A DNA stretch of 64,000 nucleotides from contig NZ_BMOU01000001.1 in the NCBI RefSeq assembly GCF_014647235.1, positions 600,262 to 664,261 of the forward strand, given 5' to 3'. The stretch comes from Haloarcula pellucida. GTDB lineage: Archaea; Halobacteriota; Halobacteria; Halobacteriales; Haloarculaceae. The translations under genes and the position numbers were made by a program. The notes beneath the pieces were generated by a model. That model ran no database searches. It was not told the DNA's origin and saw only the letters and a program-made list of their open reading frames with translations. Of this stretch, positions 24,396 through 33,891 are shown piece by piece (the stretch's first letter is position 1; every line of letters begins with the position of its first letter).

Positions 24396-24517
24396 GATTC
24401 GTCTTGACCATAGCGTGAGCCGTTTCATAAAGGGTTCGACATCGGTACACTTCCCCGCTGTTCTAAGTTTATCCGATGCCGGCGAATATTCTTGCGTGTG
24501 GCACCCGCCAACACAGT

Positions 24518-25840
24518 ATGGACGATTCGACGCGGCGGCGCTTCCTCAAAGCGGGCGGTATCGCACTCACGGCACTCTCCGGGTGTGTAGACGGCGGTTC
24601 CGGGAGCGGACAGGCGACGGAGACGGCGACCAGTGACCCCTCGATCGACTCGCTCGAACTCGGAGCCGAGGCTGTGTCGACGGGATTCACCTCACCGCTC
24701 GACGTGGTCGTACCGCGGGCCGAGGAGTACTGGGTCGTCGACCAAGCCGGCCAAGTGTACGTCGTCGACGGCCCCGACGCCGACCCACAGGTCGCACTGG
24801 ACGTCACCGACCGGATGGTGAGCGTGAGCGGGTACGACGAACGCGGGTTGTTGGGACTGGCGTTCCATCCCGACTACGACGGAGCCGGTCGGGCGTACCT
24901 CCGGTACAGTGCCCCACGCCGGGACGGAACGCCCGAGAACTACTCGCACACGTTCGTCCTCTCGGAGTTCGCGGTCGATTCGGGCACCATCGACCCCGAC
25001 AGCGAACGGACGGTACTGGAGATTCCGGAACCGCAGGGCAACCACAACGCGGGCGCCGTGACGTTCGGCCCCGACGGCTACCTCTACGTCGCCGTCGGTG
25101 ACGGCGGGGCCGGCAACGACCAAGGGCAGGGCCACGTCGAGGACTGGTACGACGCCGTCGACGGGGGCAACGGACAGGACGTCACCGAGAACCTGTTGGG
25201 CAGTATCCTCCGCATCGACGTGGATAGCGAGGGCGAGGACGGTCGACCCTACGCCATTCCGTCCGGGAACCCGTTGGTCGATAAGGACGGCTTACCCGAA
25301 CAGTTCGCGTGGGGGTTCCGGAACCCGTGGCGGTTCTCCTTCGGTCCGGACGGACGCTTCTTCGTCGCGGACGTCGGCCAGTCGAAGTGGGAGGAGGTCA
25401 GCGTCGTCGAACGCGGCGGCAACTACGGGTGGAACGTCCGGGAAGGTGCCAACTGCTTCCGGGTCGAGGACTGCCCGACGGAGACGCCCGACGGTGCCCC
25501 TCTTCGGGACCCCATCGTCCAGTACCCGCACGAGGGGGGTGACGTCTCCGGCATCTCGGTCATCGGGGGGTACCTCTACGACGGAGCGGACATTCCGGCC
25601 CTGCAAGGGCGGTACGTGTTCGCCGACTGGCGGGCCCGAGGCGATCTGTTCGTCGCGACGGACCGCGGCGACGACCGCTGGCCGGTCAGGGCAGTCCCGG
25701 TCGAGGGCGACGGACTCGGGTCGAACGTCCTCTCGTTCGGCCGGACGACGGCCGGCGAACTACTCGTCTGTACCACGGACAAACGAGGCGTCTCCGGCGA
25801 GACCGGGGCCGTCCACCGTCTTCGGCCGGCCACAGGTTGA
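24518..25840 (+). CDS. PQQ-dependent sugar dehydrogenase-like lipoprotein (glucose/sorbosone dehydrogenase family)
   Basis: 440 aa from ATG 24518. A Tat lipoprotein signal (DDSTRRRFLKAGGIAL, lipobox ALSGC near residue 23) leads to a six-bladed propeller. Family markers include LLGLAFHPDYDGAGRAYL, the NHNAG segment with the active-site histidine, LYVAVGDGG, RIDVD and FAWGFRNPWRFSF. The family oxidises sugars at C1 using PQQ outside the cell. Whether this strain makes PQQ cannot be seen here. The gene is alone on its strand. Confidence 0.92.
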   Translation: MDDSTRRRFLKAGGIALTALSGCVDGGSGSGQATETATSDPSIDSLELGAEAVSTGFTSPLDVVVPRAEEYWVVDQAGQVYVVDGPDADPQVALDVTDRMVSVSGYDERGLLGLAFHPDYDGAGRAYLRYSAPRRDGTPENYSHTFVLSEFAVDSGTIDPDSERTVLEIPEPQGNHNAGAVTFGPDGYLYVAVGDGGAGNDQGQGHVEDWYDAVDGGNGQDVTENLLGSILRIDVDSEGEDGRPYAIPSGNPLVDKDGLPEQFAWGFRNPWRFSFGPDGRFFVADVGQSKWEEVSVVERGGNYGWNVREGANCFRVEDCPTETPDGAPLRDPIVQYPHEGGDVSGISVIGGYLYDGADIPALQGRYVFADWRARGDLFVATDRGDDRWPVRAVPVEGDGLGSNVLSFGRTTAGELLVCTTDKRGVSGETGAVHRLRPATG

Positions 25841-25887
25841 GGAAGGGCCGTCTCGTCACACTGGCTTCGGTCCGCCACGTCGGACCG

Positions 25888-26004
25888 CTATCGGTTCGCC
25901 TCGATTCGCCGTCCTCGACCCCCTCCGAGCAGGAGGTAGAGTATCGCTGGGAGGGCAACCCCGGCCAGCACGAACAGGCCGAGAAGTGCGGTGTTTGCGA
26001 CCAT
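25888..26004 (-). CDS. small single-helix membrane protein, 38 aa
   Basis: The frame from ATG 26004 to TAG 25888 encodes 38 aa: MVANTALLGLFVLAGVALP continues as one long hydrophobic helix, then GGGRGRR and a short charged tail. Hydrophobic core followed by a positive cluster is the usual topology of real small membrane proteins. It lies between convergent neighbours where no larger gene fits. Its function is unknown. Confidence 0.55.
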   Translation of the reverse strand: MVANTALLGLFVLAGVALPAILYLLLGGGRGRRIEANR

Positions 26005-26069
26005 TGCACTCTAACGTTGGATGGTGTGCTATACAAATATTGTCCTGCTAACCATTTCCGAACGGTCGG

Positions 26070-26663
26070 TCAGTCGTCGGCGGCCACGGCCGCGTCGCCG
26101 TGACTGACCTCGTCGCCGAGCACGGTCATGAACTCGCTCAACCACTCGGGGTGGTCGGGCCACGCCTGCCCGGTGACGAGGTTCCGGTCGCGGGTGACGC
26201 CGTCGACCCACGAACACCCGGCGGCCTCACACTCGGCCCGGCAGGCCGGATACGCCGTCATCTCGTAGCCGTCTAGGACCCCGGCGGCGGCGAGTATCTG
26301 CGGGCCGTGACAGAGCGCCGCGACCGGTTTGTCGGCCTCGAAGAAGTGCTGGACCGCCTCGATAACCTCGTCGTGGGTCCGGAGGTACTCCGGTGCCCGT
26401 CCGCCGGGGACGACGAGAGCGTCGTAGTCGCTCGGGGTTACGTCGGCCATCGTCGCGTTCAGTTCGAAGTTGTGCCCCCGCGACTCCATGTACGTCTGGT
26501 CGCCCCGGAAGTCGTGGATGGCCGTCTTGATAGTGTCGCCCGATTCCTTGTCCGGACAGACGGCGTCGACGCTGTGGCCCACGGTCAGGAGGGTCTGGTA
26601 CGGGACCATTATCTCGTAGTCTTCGCCGAAGTCACCGACTATCATCAGGATGTCTTTGCTCAT
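26070..26663 (-). CDS. DJ-1/PfpI family protein
   Basis: 197 aa from ATG 26663. The nucleophile elbow ALCHGPQILAAAGVL (cysteine near residue 118) and the upstream acidic residue region in VPGGRAPEYLR are conserved, and the N-terminus DILMIVGDFGEDYEIMVP fits the PfpI flavodoxin-like fold. Family members act as deglycases, chaperones or proteases; this one cannot be assigned more precisely. It is cytosolic and monocistronic. Confidence 0.9.
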   Translation of the reverse strand: MSKDILMIVGDFGEDYEIMVPYQTLLTVGHSVDAVCPDKESGDTIKTAIHDFRGDQTYMESRGHNFELNATMADVTPSDYDALVVPGGRAPEYLRTHDEVIEAVQHFFEADKPVAALCHGPQILAAAGVLDGYEMTAYPACRAECEAAGCSWVDGVTRDRNLVTGQAWPDHPEWLSEFMTVLGDEVSHGDAAVAADD

Positions 26664-26728
26664 CGGTAGCACCGGCCGATGGTACGACCGCGTGCGCCAT
26701 AAAGTCGTAGGTGAGGCTACACGAAGGC

Positions 26729-27520
26729 TCAGCGGATAGCATCGAAGACGCCGTCGACGTCCGCCAGCGAGTCGACGACGTGGTCCGGCGTCACCTCGCT
26801 CCGTTCGACGTCGGCGTCGTCGCTGACGCCCGACCTGACGAGGGCGGTCTGCATCCCCGCGCGTTCGCCCATGGCGACGTCCGTATCGAGTCTGTCACCG
26901 ACGACCAGACACTCCTCGGCCGAACAGCCGACCCGTTCGAGGGCCGCCTCGACGGCCACGTCGGAGGGCTTTCCGAGGACGAGGTCCGGGTCCCGTTCGA
27001 CGACGCCGCTGATGGCTCGAATTATCGCGCCCGACCCCGGCGTCGGGTTGCCGTCCTCGTCGGGGAAGGTCGGGTCCGGATCGGTGCCGAGAAACACCGT
27101 CTCGTCGTCGAGCGCTCGGAGGGCATCGACCATGTCGCGGTAGTGGAACTCGTCGGTCCACGACGCGAGCAGTGCGTCGGCGGCGCGTGGGTCCGAGACG
27201 AGTTTCGCACGCGTCGTTCGGACCCGGTCACGGAGCGAGGGCGCTCCGACGACGAAGACGCCGTCGCCCGCGTGGTTCGCGTCGAGGTACTCCCGAGTGA
27301 CCACGGCCGACGAGCAGGCCTCCCCCGGCCGGGCATCGACGCCCAACTCGCTCAGTCGCTCGACGTACTCCGTGCCGTCGTGCAACGGATTGTTCGAGAA
27401 AAAGCACAGCGACAATCCGCGCTCGCGCAACCGGTCGATGGCGGCGGCAGCGCCGGGCAACAGGCGGTCGCCGTGATAGACGGTCCCGTCCAAATCTACG
27501 ATAACGCCCCGAACTGTCAT
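26729..27520 (-). CDS. HAD-superfamily class IIA phosphatase (NagD-like)
   Basis: 263 aa. The four HAD motifs are visible: VIVDLDGTVYHG (motif I, nucleophile Asp near residue 9), FFSNNP (motif II), the lysine in LGKPSDVAVEAAL (motif III) and VGDRLDTDVAMGERAGM (motif IV). The large cap domain between motifs II and III is the class IIA type. Members dephosphorylate sugar phosphates or nucleotides in the cytosol. The substrate is not evident from context. Confidence 0.92.
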   Translation of the reverse strand: MTVRGVIVDLDGTVYHGDRLLPGAAAAIDRLRERGLSLCFFSNNPLHDGTEYVERLSELGVDARPGEACSSAVVTREYLDANHAGDGVFVVGAPSLRDRVRTTRAKLVSDPRAADALLASWTDEFHYRDMVDALRALDDETVFLGTDPDPTFPDEDGNPTPGSGAIIRAISGVVERDPDLVLGKPSDVAVEAALERVGCSAEECLVVGDRLDTDVAMGERAGMQTALVRSGVSDDADVERSEVTPDHVVDSLADVDGVFDAIR

Positions 27521-27556
27521 CGTCCCGCCTAGGGTGTCAGGCGTGAAAAACCCGTC

Positions 27557-28924
27557 TCAGGCAGTCGTCTCGACGCCGCGGACGTCGAACCGGGCGCCGC
27601 CGTCGGCGCTCTCGGTCAGGCCGACGCTCCACCCGTGGGCCTGTGCCACCTGCGAGACGATAGCCAGACCGATACCGGTGCCCTCGTTGGTCGAGGAGTG
27701 ACCCATCTCGAAGACGTCGGCGTCGCCGTCGACGCCCATCCCGTCGTCGGCTACGTAGAACCCGTCGTCGCCGACGCCGACTTCGACGGTCACGGGCGCG
27801 TCGTTGTGTTCGACGGCGTTGCGAAACAGGTTCGCAAAGAGGTCCTGTACCCGAGTGGCGTCGGCGACTATCTCGACGTCGTCCTCGACCACGAGGGCAG
27901 ACTCGCCCGTCTCGACCCACGCCCACGCGTCGGTGGCGAGCGTCTCGATGCTGACGGCTTCGGGGTCGTCCACGGTACGCCCCTCCCGGGCGAGGGTCAA
28001 CACGTCCTCGATTATCTCGCTCATGCGGTCCAGCGAGCGCTCGACTTTCGCTACGAGGTCGTCGGACTCGTCGGGGATGTCGAGCAGTTCGATGGCGCTC
28101 TGTGCGACGTTGAGCGGGTTCCGCAGGTCGTGGCTGACGACGCTCGCGAACTCCTCTAGCCGCTCGTTCTGTCGCTTTAGTTCCCGTTCGCGCTCGACGC
28201 GGTCGGTGACGTCGCGGGAGACCAGTTGGACGGTGTGCCCATCTAGGTGGCTCTCGACGGGGACGAACTGCGTCTGGTAATGGCGACCGTCGATAGCGTC
28301 CTCTCGCTTCTCGGTCGTACCGCTATCGAGCGCACTGCGGACCGCCGCGATGCGCCGTCGGGCCGCCTCGGTGTCCATCACGTCGGTGAGGCGTTCGCCG
28401 ACGAGTTCGTCCGCCGGCGCGCCCAGTCGGTCGGCCATCACCGGGTTCACCGACAGCAACACACCGTCGCCGGTCACCTGTGCGATGCCGTCCGGCGAGT
28501 TCTCGACGAGGGACTCGAACTTCTTGCGCGTCCGCTCCTGTTCGACGACGCTCTCGATGCGGTTTGCCAGTCGACCGTACTGCTTGTCCTCGACGACTTC
28601 CAGTTTGAGGAGGTAGTCGGCGACGCCCGCCGCGATAGCCTCGCTCGCCGTCTCCTCGTCGCCCCGCCCGGTGAGGAGGATGAACGGCAGCGTCGGGTTC
28701 GACTCTCGAACCGTCGCCAACAGCTCTAAGCCGTTCATACCCGGCATCTCGTAGTCGCTGACGATACAGTCGAAGTGGTTGTCTGCCATCGCATCTAGCG
28801 CCGCATCGCCCCCGTTGACGGCGACGGCCTCGATGTCGTGTTCTTCGGTCAGTGTCTCGGCCGTCATCTGGGCGAAGAACTCGCTGTCGTCGACGACGAG
28901 TGCCCTTATATCTCCCCTTGCCAT
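27557..28924 (-). CDS. hybrid receiver-PAS-histidine kinase
   Basis: 455 aa, soluble. Residues 1-120 form a receiver with the phospho-acceptor Asp in CIVSDYEMPGMNG. Residues about 135-245 are a PAS domain (FESLVENSPDGIAQV). The HisKA region has the H-box FASVVSHDLRNPLN near residue 255, and the ATPase has N-box LFRNAVEHND, DDGMGV and GTGIGLAIV. Receiver first, kinase last is a common haloarchaeal layout, receiving phosphate from another kinase or acting in cytosolic sensing. No output regulator is adjacent. Confidence 0.93.
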   Translation of the reverse strand: MARGDIRALVVDDSEFFAQMTAETLTEEHDIEAVAVNGGDAALDAMADNHFDCIVSDYEMPGMNGLELLATVRESNPTLPFILLTGRGDEETASEAIAAGVADYLLKLEVVEDKQYGRLANRIESVVEQERTRKKFESLVENSPDGIAQVTGDGVLLSVNPVMADRLGAPADELVGERLTDVMDTEAARRRIAAVRSALDSGTTEKREDAIDGRHYQTQFVPVESHLDGHTVQLVSRDVTDRVERERELKRQNERLEEFASVVSHDLRNPLNVAQSAIELLDIPDESDDLVAKVERSLDRMSEIIEDVLTLAREGRTVDDPEAVSIETLATDAWAWVETGESALVVEDDVEIVADATRVQDLFANLFRNAVEHNDAPVTVEVGVGDDGFYVADDGMGVDGDADVFEMGHSSTNEGTGIGLAIVSQVAQAHGWSVGLTESADGGARFDVRGVETTA

Positions 28925-28995
28925 CGTGGCTCTATCCGTACGTCTCTATCGAGGGAGTCTGGCACTTATAATTAGAGGGAACGTCGGTAACCCGC

Positions 28996-30393
28996 TCACG
29001 CGGTGCGGAGTCGGCGTTCCCACCGCGGCCCGGCGCGGCGGGCCAACAGCCATCCGACGACGCCGGCACCTATCGAGAGCGTGACGGCGCCGCCGACGAC
29101 GGGCTGCGGTGCGACACTGACGACCAGTGCGGCGACCAGTAACGGTACCGCGAGCGCGGCAAGCGCCGCGCCGAACACCGCAAACAGCGCGGTGTCGAAG
29201 AGCAGTTCGTTCGGCGCGAGACCCGTGAGGTACGCCGAGACGCCGAAGACGTAGACGGCGACCCCCGGCAGCACCAGCGCGCCCACGGCGAGGCGGCCCA
29301 CGGGGAACCAGAGCGCCGCGACGGCGAGATAGCCGATGCCGGCCACGAGCGAGAGCACGAGATAGGCTCGCATCGTCCCGGCGAAGACGGTGGCGTAGGT
29401 GACCGGGAATCGGAGGTACTCGCGGGGCGAGTCGAACTGCGTCACCCAGCTATACGTGGTGAACGCGCCCAGACCGAGGAGCGTCCCGAAAGCGATGCCG
29501 GGGTGGGGGGCGGTACCCGTCCCGGCGGTCACCTGCCCGAGCAAGAGCGCCGTCACCGCGAACAGAACCCCCATCGAGAACGCGACTTTCCAGACCGACC
29601 CCGACGAGCGCGCGACCGACAGCAGCGACCGCCGCGCCAGCGGGTCCGAGACGCTCGTGAACAGGCGTTCAGTCGCCCGGTGGCGGCCCGAAGAATCGTC
29701 GTCGCCCGGTTCGAACAGCGCGACGCCGAGGGCGGCGAGGACGGCCGTCGGGACGAGGCCGCGGACGGCCCCCGAGAGCGTCCCCTCCGCGTACAGCGCG
29801 TAGGGAGTGTACGCGACTGGGTCGACGACGCCACTGACGACCGTCGCCGTCCCGGCGACGAGCGCTCCGAGCGCCGCGAGTCGACGCCGTCCGGCCAGCG
29901 CGACGAGCGCGAGACTCAGCGACGCACCGAAGGCGAACGTGCCAATCGCCGAGAGCCACAGCAGTGCGACGCTCCCCGGGGTGACGCCCGAAGCGACGGC
30001 GACGACGCCGTAGCCCAGCACCACGGGCGTGAGGACGAGACCGGCGTAGTAACAGACGTCCTTGAGGAGGAACGTGGCGAGCAAACGCTGCCACGATAGC
30101 GGCAGGGTCCGCGCCGAGAACACCAGCAGCGTCACGTCGCCCAGAACGTCCCGCAGTGCGTCGCGGCCCACCAGTCCGATGGTGCCCACCTGCAGGCCGA
30201 AAAAGCCGACTAGCCCAACCAGTCCGCCCGCGACGCTCGCCGGTGGCGTCCCGGTGACCGAGAGGAGCCACGTCCCGATGCCGGTCAGGACGGCCACGAC
30301 GAGGGGAAACGCGGCGAATCGAGGGCCACCGAACAAGTGGCTGTGGAGTCGCCACTCCTCGCGCAGCATCCAGCGAAAGAGCGCGCCGGTCAC
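28996..30393 (-). CDS. ABC-2-like multi-pass permease
   Basis: 465 aa with about twelve hydrophobic helices and a charged N-terminal start (TGALFRWMLREEWRLHSHLFGG). It overlaps the ABC ATPase gene by 4 bp and follows it in the same operon, so it is the membrane half of that transporter. The large number of helices suggests an internally duplicated or non-classical ABC-2 permease. The exported substrate is unknown. Confidence 0.82.
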   Translation of the reverse strand: MTGALFRWMLREEWRLHSHLFGGPRFAAFPLVVAVLTGIGTWLLSVTGTPPASVAGGLVGLVGFFGLQVGTIGLVGRDALRDVLGDVTLLVFSARTLPLSWQRLLATFLLKDVCYYAGLVLTPVVLGYGVVAVASGVTPGSVALLWLSAIGTFAFGASLSLALVALAGRRRLAALGALVAGTATVVSGVVDPVAYTPYALYAEGTLSGAVRGLVPTAVLAALGVALFEPGDDDSSGRHRATERLFTSVSDPLARRSLLSVARSSGSVWKVAFSMGVLFAVTALLLGQVTAGTGTAPHPGIAFGTLLGLGAFTTYSWVTQFDSPREYLRFPVTYATVFAGTMRAYLVLSLVAGIGYLAVAALWFPVGRLAVGALVLPGVAVYVFGVSAYLTGLAPNELLFDTALFAVFGAALAALAVPLLVAALVVSVAPQPVVGGAVTLSIGAGVVGWLLARRAGPRWERRLRTA

Positions 30394-31115
30394 GTCCGGA
30401 CCTCCGCACTCTCGTCGCCCACTTCGGCGACGAAGTACTCCAAAAGTTCGTCCTCACTCATCCCCCGTGGGTCACACTCGGCGACGAGGCGGCCGTCATC
30501 GACGATGCCGACGTGGGTGCACAACTCGGCGGCCACGTCGACGTAGTGCGTCGAGAGAAAGAGGGTGTTCCCCCGGGCGCAGTAGTCCGCCAGTCGTCGC
30601 TTGACCCGTTCTTGCATGATCGGGTCCAGATTGACGAGCGGTTCGTCGATGAAGACCAGGTCGGGATCGTGGAGGAACGCCGCGGCGAGCATCACCCGCT
30701 GACGCTCGCCCTCCGAGAGTCCGGTCGAGAGCGCATCGAGGATGCCCGCGAATTCGAGTCGGTCGGCCCACGCTTCGATTCGCTGGTCGGGGTCACTTAC
30801 GTCGCGCACCTCGGCGACGAAAGAGAGGTACTCACGCGGGGTGAGGAAACTCGGAGGGTCCTCGCGCTCGGGGAGGATGCCGATGGCCGCCGTGACGCCC
30901 ATCGGGTCCGTCACCGGGTCGCGTCCGACGACGCGAGCGGTCCCGCTGGTCGGTTCGCGCTGGCCGGTCAGGAGTTCTATCGTCGTCGTCTTCCCGGAGC
31001 CGTTGGGGCCCAGCAGACCGAACAGCGCCCCCTCTTCGACGGTCAGCGAGAGGTTCGACAGCGCGGTGACGTCGCCGAACCGCCGGGTCAGGCCAGTCGT
31101 CTCGATGGCTGCCAT
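30390..31115 (-). CDS. ABC transporter ATP-binding protein
   Basis: 241 aa from ATG 31115, MAAIETTGL (a longer frame to 31274 has an Arg-rich, non-family leader). Walker A is GPNGSGKTT near residue 38, the signature motif is LSEGERQRV, Walker B is LVFIDEPLVNLDP and the switch histidine lies in LFLSTHY. It belongs to the CcmA/NatA-like ABC-2 exporter group. It is co-transcribed with the permease at 28996-30393. Confidence 0.94.
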   Translation of the reverse strand: MAAIETTGLTRRFGDVTALSNLSLTVEEGALFGLLGPNGSGKTTTIELLTGQREPTSGTARVVGRDPVTDPMGVTAAIGILPEREDPPSFLTPREYLSFVAEVRDVSDPDQRIEAWADRLEFAGILDALSTGLSEGERQRVMLAAAFLHDPDLVFIDEPLVNLDPIMQERVKRRLADYCARGNTLFLSTHYVDVAAELCTHVGIVDDGRLVAECDPRGMSEDELLEYFVAEVGDESAEVRT

Positions 31116-31195
31116 ATCGAACTGGACCAGTGTCGGTGGTCCCTTAGCTGTTTGGCCACGGGACACCCGTTTGCTAGCCGCGTTTGCGGCGAAGG

Positions 31196-31837
31196 CTACG
31201 CCGACGCGACGACGCCGGCCCCGTCCGGTGCCCGTTCGCCGGCGAGGTGCCAGTGGGCGGTCCAGAGGACCCACGCGCTGAACAGGAACGCACCGACGAT
31301 TTCGGGGATTGCGAGGCCGTCACGGGCCACCGACCCGCCGCTCGCCCACCACCACCAGACGCCGACGTGGGCACAGACGAGGCCGAGCGTCACGGCCCCC
31401 CGTCGCAGTGCGCTGGCGACGGCGTTCCCGACGGCGTACACTGCCATCGCGACCATCGAGGCGAGATACAGCGTGACTGCGGCCGGCGCGTGGAGTGGCT
31501 GGCTGGACGGGAAGACGCCGACGCCGGCCATCCCGACCAGTGCGACGGCAAAGGGGAGGACCGCCAGTCGCTCGACGACGTTCTCCCCGGCCGTCCAGAG
31601 CGTATAGGCGAAGCCGAGGCCGACGAGGCCGCCGAGGACGAGGCCGCCGTCGAACAGCAGCGTCGTCACCGGCGTCGCCACCGGCGTCCCGGGTTGCCCG
31701 AGGTCGGAGAGTGCGTTGCCCGTCCACTCGAACGACGGCGACGCGACCGTAGCGCCCACCGTCGCCACGTTGGTCAGCAGTACCGATGCGACGCCGGCCC
31801 ACCCGCTGGCCTTGTCGAGGCCCGTCACGATATACAA
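31196..31837 (-). CDS. DUF998 family membrane protein
   Basis: 213 aa with six hydrophobic helices. The family landmarks NALSDLGQPG near residue 41 and the loop GVFPSSQPLHAPAAVTLY near residue 108, which includes the conserved histidine, are present. DUF998 proteins are multi-pass membrane proteins of unknown function, widespread in archaea. The gene lies 80 bp upstream of the ABC ATPase on the same strand and may be co-expressed. Confidence 0.82.
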   Translation of the reverse strand: MYIVTGLDKASGWAGVASVLLTNVATVGATVASPSFEWTGNALSDLGQPGTPVATPVTTLLFDGGLVLGGLVGLGFAYTLWTAGENVVERLAVLPFAVALVGMAGVGVFPSSQPLHAPAAVTLYLASMVAMAVYAVGNAVASALRRGAVTLGLVCAHVGVWWWWASGGSVARDGLAIPEIVGAFLFSAWVLWTAHWHLAGERAPDGAGVVASA

Positions 31838-31871
31838 CTGTCCACGCGCGGCAAGTTCTAAAGCCTCGGGG

Positions 31872-32567
31872 TCAGTCCAGCCACAGGGGCCGCGGCGGCG
31901 AGAGGCCGAGTTCGGTGCCGGGGCTGTAGTGGACGAGCGGTGACCCGGCGGGGTCCGGCAGACCGAGTGTCGGTAGGAGCGTCCCCGAAACGTCGGCGTC
32001 GACGGTGCCCAGCGGCCACGGGTCGTGGCCGACGCTGCCGACGAGGTGGGTCCCGAACCCGCCAGTCGTGAAGTAGCGGTGCCGTTCGACGAGGAAGGCG
32101 GCGAGCGAGTCCGGGGGTGCGGTGGTCGTCTCGCCGTCGCCCGGCGTGTAGCGAACGTCGAGGACGCAGCGGCCGTCCACGTCGAGCGTCCGCCGCGTTC
32201 GGTACTCGCCGTCGTCCGTTCGTCGGCCGAGTCGACCCTCGCGGTAGGGCAGGCGGAGTGCTGGCTCCGTGACTGTCGCGGTCAGCGCGTCGTCGGCGTA
32301 CACGGCGAGAAAGCGCACGCCGCGATGGCCGTCCGGGCCGCGCACGTAGGTCCGTACGGTGACGGCCGCCACGGGACCGGTCAGGTCGACGCCGAACGAC
32401 GAGACGCCGCTAATCGTGTGTGCGACGGCCGTCACCCACGCGTCGCCGTCGGCCGTCTCGACGGTGAGCCAGTCGGGTATCGACCGCGAGAGGGCGTCGG
32501 CGTCGACCGGCCAGTGACAGAAACAGACGTCGGCGAGTACCACCGTGAGCGGGCGAACCGAGAACAC
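31872..32567 (-). CDS. DUF2071 (YqjF-like) family protein, copy 1
   Basis: 231 aa. The pattern CHWPVDADALSRSIPDWLTVET, VRTYVRG and the late VGHDPWPLGTVDADV match DUF2071/YqjF proteins, beta-rich acetoacetate-decarboxylase-like folds without known enzyme activity. It follows a paralogue (32611-33306) on the same strand with 43 bp between. The two share length and motif order but differ widely in sequence, so the duplication is old. Confidence 0.8.
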   Translation of the reverse strand: MFSVRPLTVVLADVCFCHWPVDADALSRSIPDWLTVETADGDAWVTAVAHTISGVSSFGVDLTGPVAAVTVRTYVRGPDGHRGVRFLAVYADDALTATVTEPALRLPYREGRLGRRTDDGEYRTRRTLDVDGRCVLDVRYTPGDGETTTAPPDSLAAFLVERHRYFTTGGFGTHLVGSVGHDPWPLGTVDADVSGTLLPTLGLPDPAGSPLVHYSPGTELGLSPPRPLWLD

Positions 32568-32610
32568 ATGTCACAGTGGGGCCGGTGGGACAATCAGTGT
32601 AGCGCTGGCG

Positions 32611-33306
32611 CTACCGGCGGTGGAGTCGTCCCGCGGTCACCGAGATGCCGGGGCTGTAGTAGACGACGGGGTCGACAGCGGGCGTCTCGAACCCGTTGGC
32701 CGCGAACAGGTCGTTGCGTCGGAGTTCGGCGGTGCCGTCCTGCAAGGGCCACGGATCGTGGTCGATGTCGGCGTAGTAGATGCGTCCGTCGCCGTCAGCG
32801 ACGTAGAACCGATAGCGGGAGACGAGGAACGCCTCCAGACTCCCCGGTTCCGGTGGGTGGGGCTCTGCCCCCACCGCGGGGCCGTAGGTGGCGTCGAAGT
32901 TCGCCGACGGCGCTCTGGCGTCGGTCCGTCGACTCCGGAACCGCACCTCGTCGTCCCGGCGGGCTATCTCCATCGACGCGCGGTAGTACGGCAACTCGAA
33001 GAACCGCCGGGCGATGCCGACGCTCAGGCGGTCGTCGGCGTCCAGATTGTAGAAATACACCCCCGGCGTCTCGCCGTCGGTGACGTACGTCCGGAGGTTC
33101 AACTCCCCGAACGAGCGGCCGATGGGACTGCCCCGCGGCCGGATGTCGGCCATCTCGAACGGGACGACGCCCAGCCACGCCCGCCCATCGTAGGTGTCGA
33201 CGGTCACCCCATCGGGGAGCGTCGCCGCCACCGTCTCCGGGTCGACCGGCCAGTGGACGAACCCCACGTCCCGCCAGTCCATCCTGAGGAGGTCCATACT
33301 CGGCAT
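32611..33306 (-). CDS. DUF2071 (YqjF-like) family protein, copy 2
   Basis: 231 aa. Motifs VGFVHWPVDPETVAATLPDG, LNLRTYV, PGVYFYNLDADD and DIDHDPWPLQ are closer to the family consensus than in the downstream paralogue. It is soluble. An internal ATG three codons in is an equally possible start. Function is unknown; relatives are sometimes found beside sugar or stress genes, but nothing here points to a pathway. Confidence 0.83.
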   Translation of the reverse strand: MPSMDLLRMDWRDVGFVHWPVDPETVAATLPDGVTVDTYDGRAWLGVVPFEMADIRPRGSPIGRSFGELNLRTYVTDGETPGVYFYNLDADDRLSVGIARRFFELPYYRASMEIARRDDEVRFRSRRTDARAPSANFDATYGPAVGAEPHPPEPGSLEAFLVSRYRFYVADGDGRIYYADIDHDPWPLQDGTAELRRNDLFAANGFETPAVDPVVYYSPGISVTAGRLHRR

Positions 33307-33390
33307 AGGGGCTGGACGGCTTTCGGGCTGGCGTGAGACGCTATCGCATGCCCCCGTAGTTCTTTGAGGGTGACGGTCCCACCCTCTCGC

Positions 33391-33891
33391 ATGGAATTCG
33401 AGGTCATCCAGGGCGACATCGCCGCCCAGTCCGCGGACGCACTGGTCAACGCCGCGAACACGAGTCTCCGGATGGGGTCTGGCGTCGCCGGCGCGCTCAA
33501 ACGCGCCGCCGGGTCCGGCATCGACGACGAAGCCGTCGCGAAGGGACCCGTGGAACTCGGCGGCGTCGCCACGACGGACGCCTACGACTTAGACGCCGAG
33601 TACGTCGTTCACGCCGCAGCGATGCCGCCCGGCGGGGAGTCGACGGCCGAGAGCATCCGCGATGCCACCCGGAACGCGCTGGCGGAGGCCGACGCGCTGA
33701 ACTGCGAGTCCGTGGTCCTGCCGGCCATCGGGTGTGGCATCGCCGGCTACGACTTCGAGGACGGCATCCGCATCATCTGCGAGGAGATAGCGGCGTTCGA
33801 CCCCGAGTCGCTGACCGACGTGTACCTCATCGCCTACGACGACGAGGGGTTCGAGACGATGCAGCGGGTCGCCGACGAGGTGCAGGCGTGA
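33391..33891 (+). CDS. macro-domain protein (ADP-ribose binding or deacylating)
   Basis: 166 aa from ATG 33391. The macro fold signature is clear: VIQGDIAAQSADALVNAANTS, then the glycine loop MGSGVAGALKRAAG, and VVLPAIGCGIAGYDFEDG for the second phosphate-binding loop. Members bind ADP-ribose or remove it or O-acetyl groups from it. The gene overlaps the next one by 4 bp (GTGA), so they form a translationally coupled pair. Confidence 0.93.
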   Translation: MEFEVIQGDIAAQSADALVNAANTSLRMGSGVAGALKRAAGSGIDDEAVAKGPVELGGVATTDAYDLDAEYVVHAAAMPPGGESTAESIRDATRNALAEADALNCESVVLPAIGCGIAGYDFEDGIRIICEEIAAFDPESLTDVYLIAYDDEGFETMQRVADEVQA

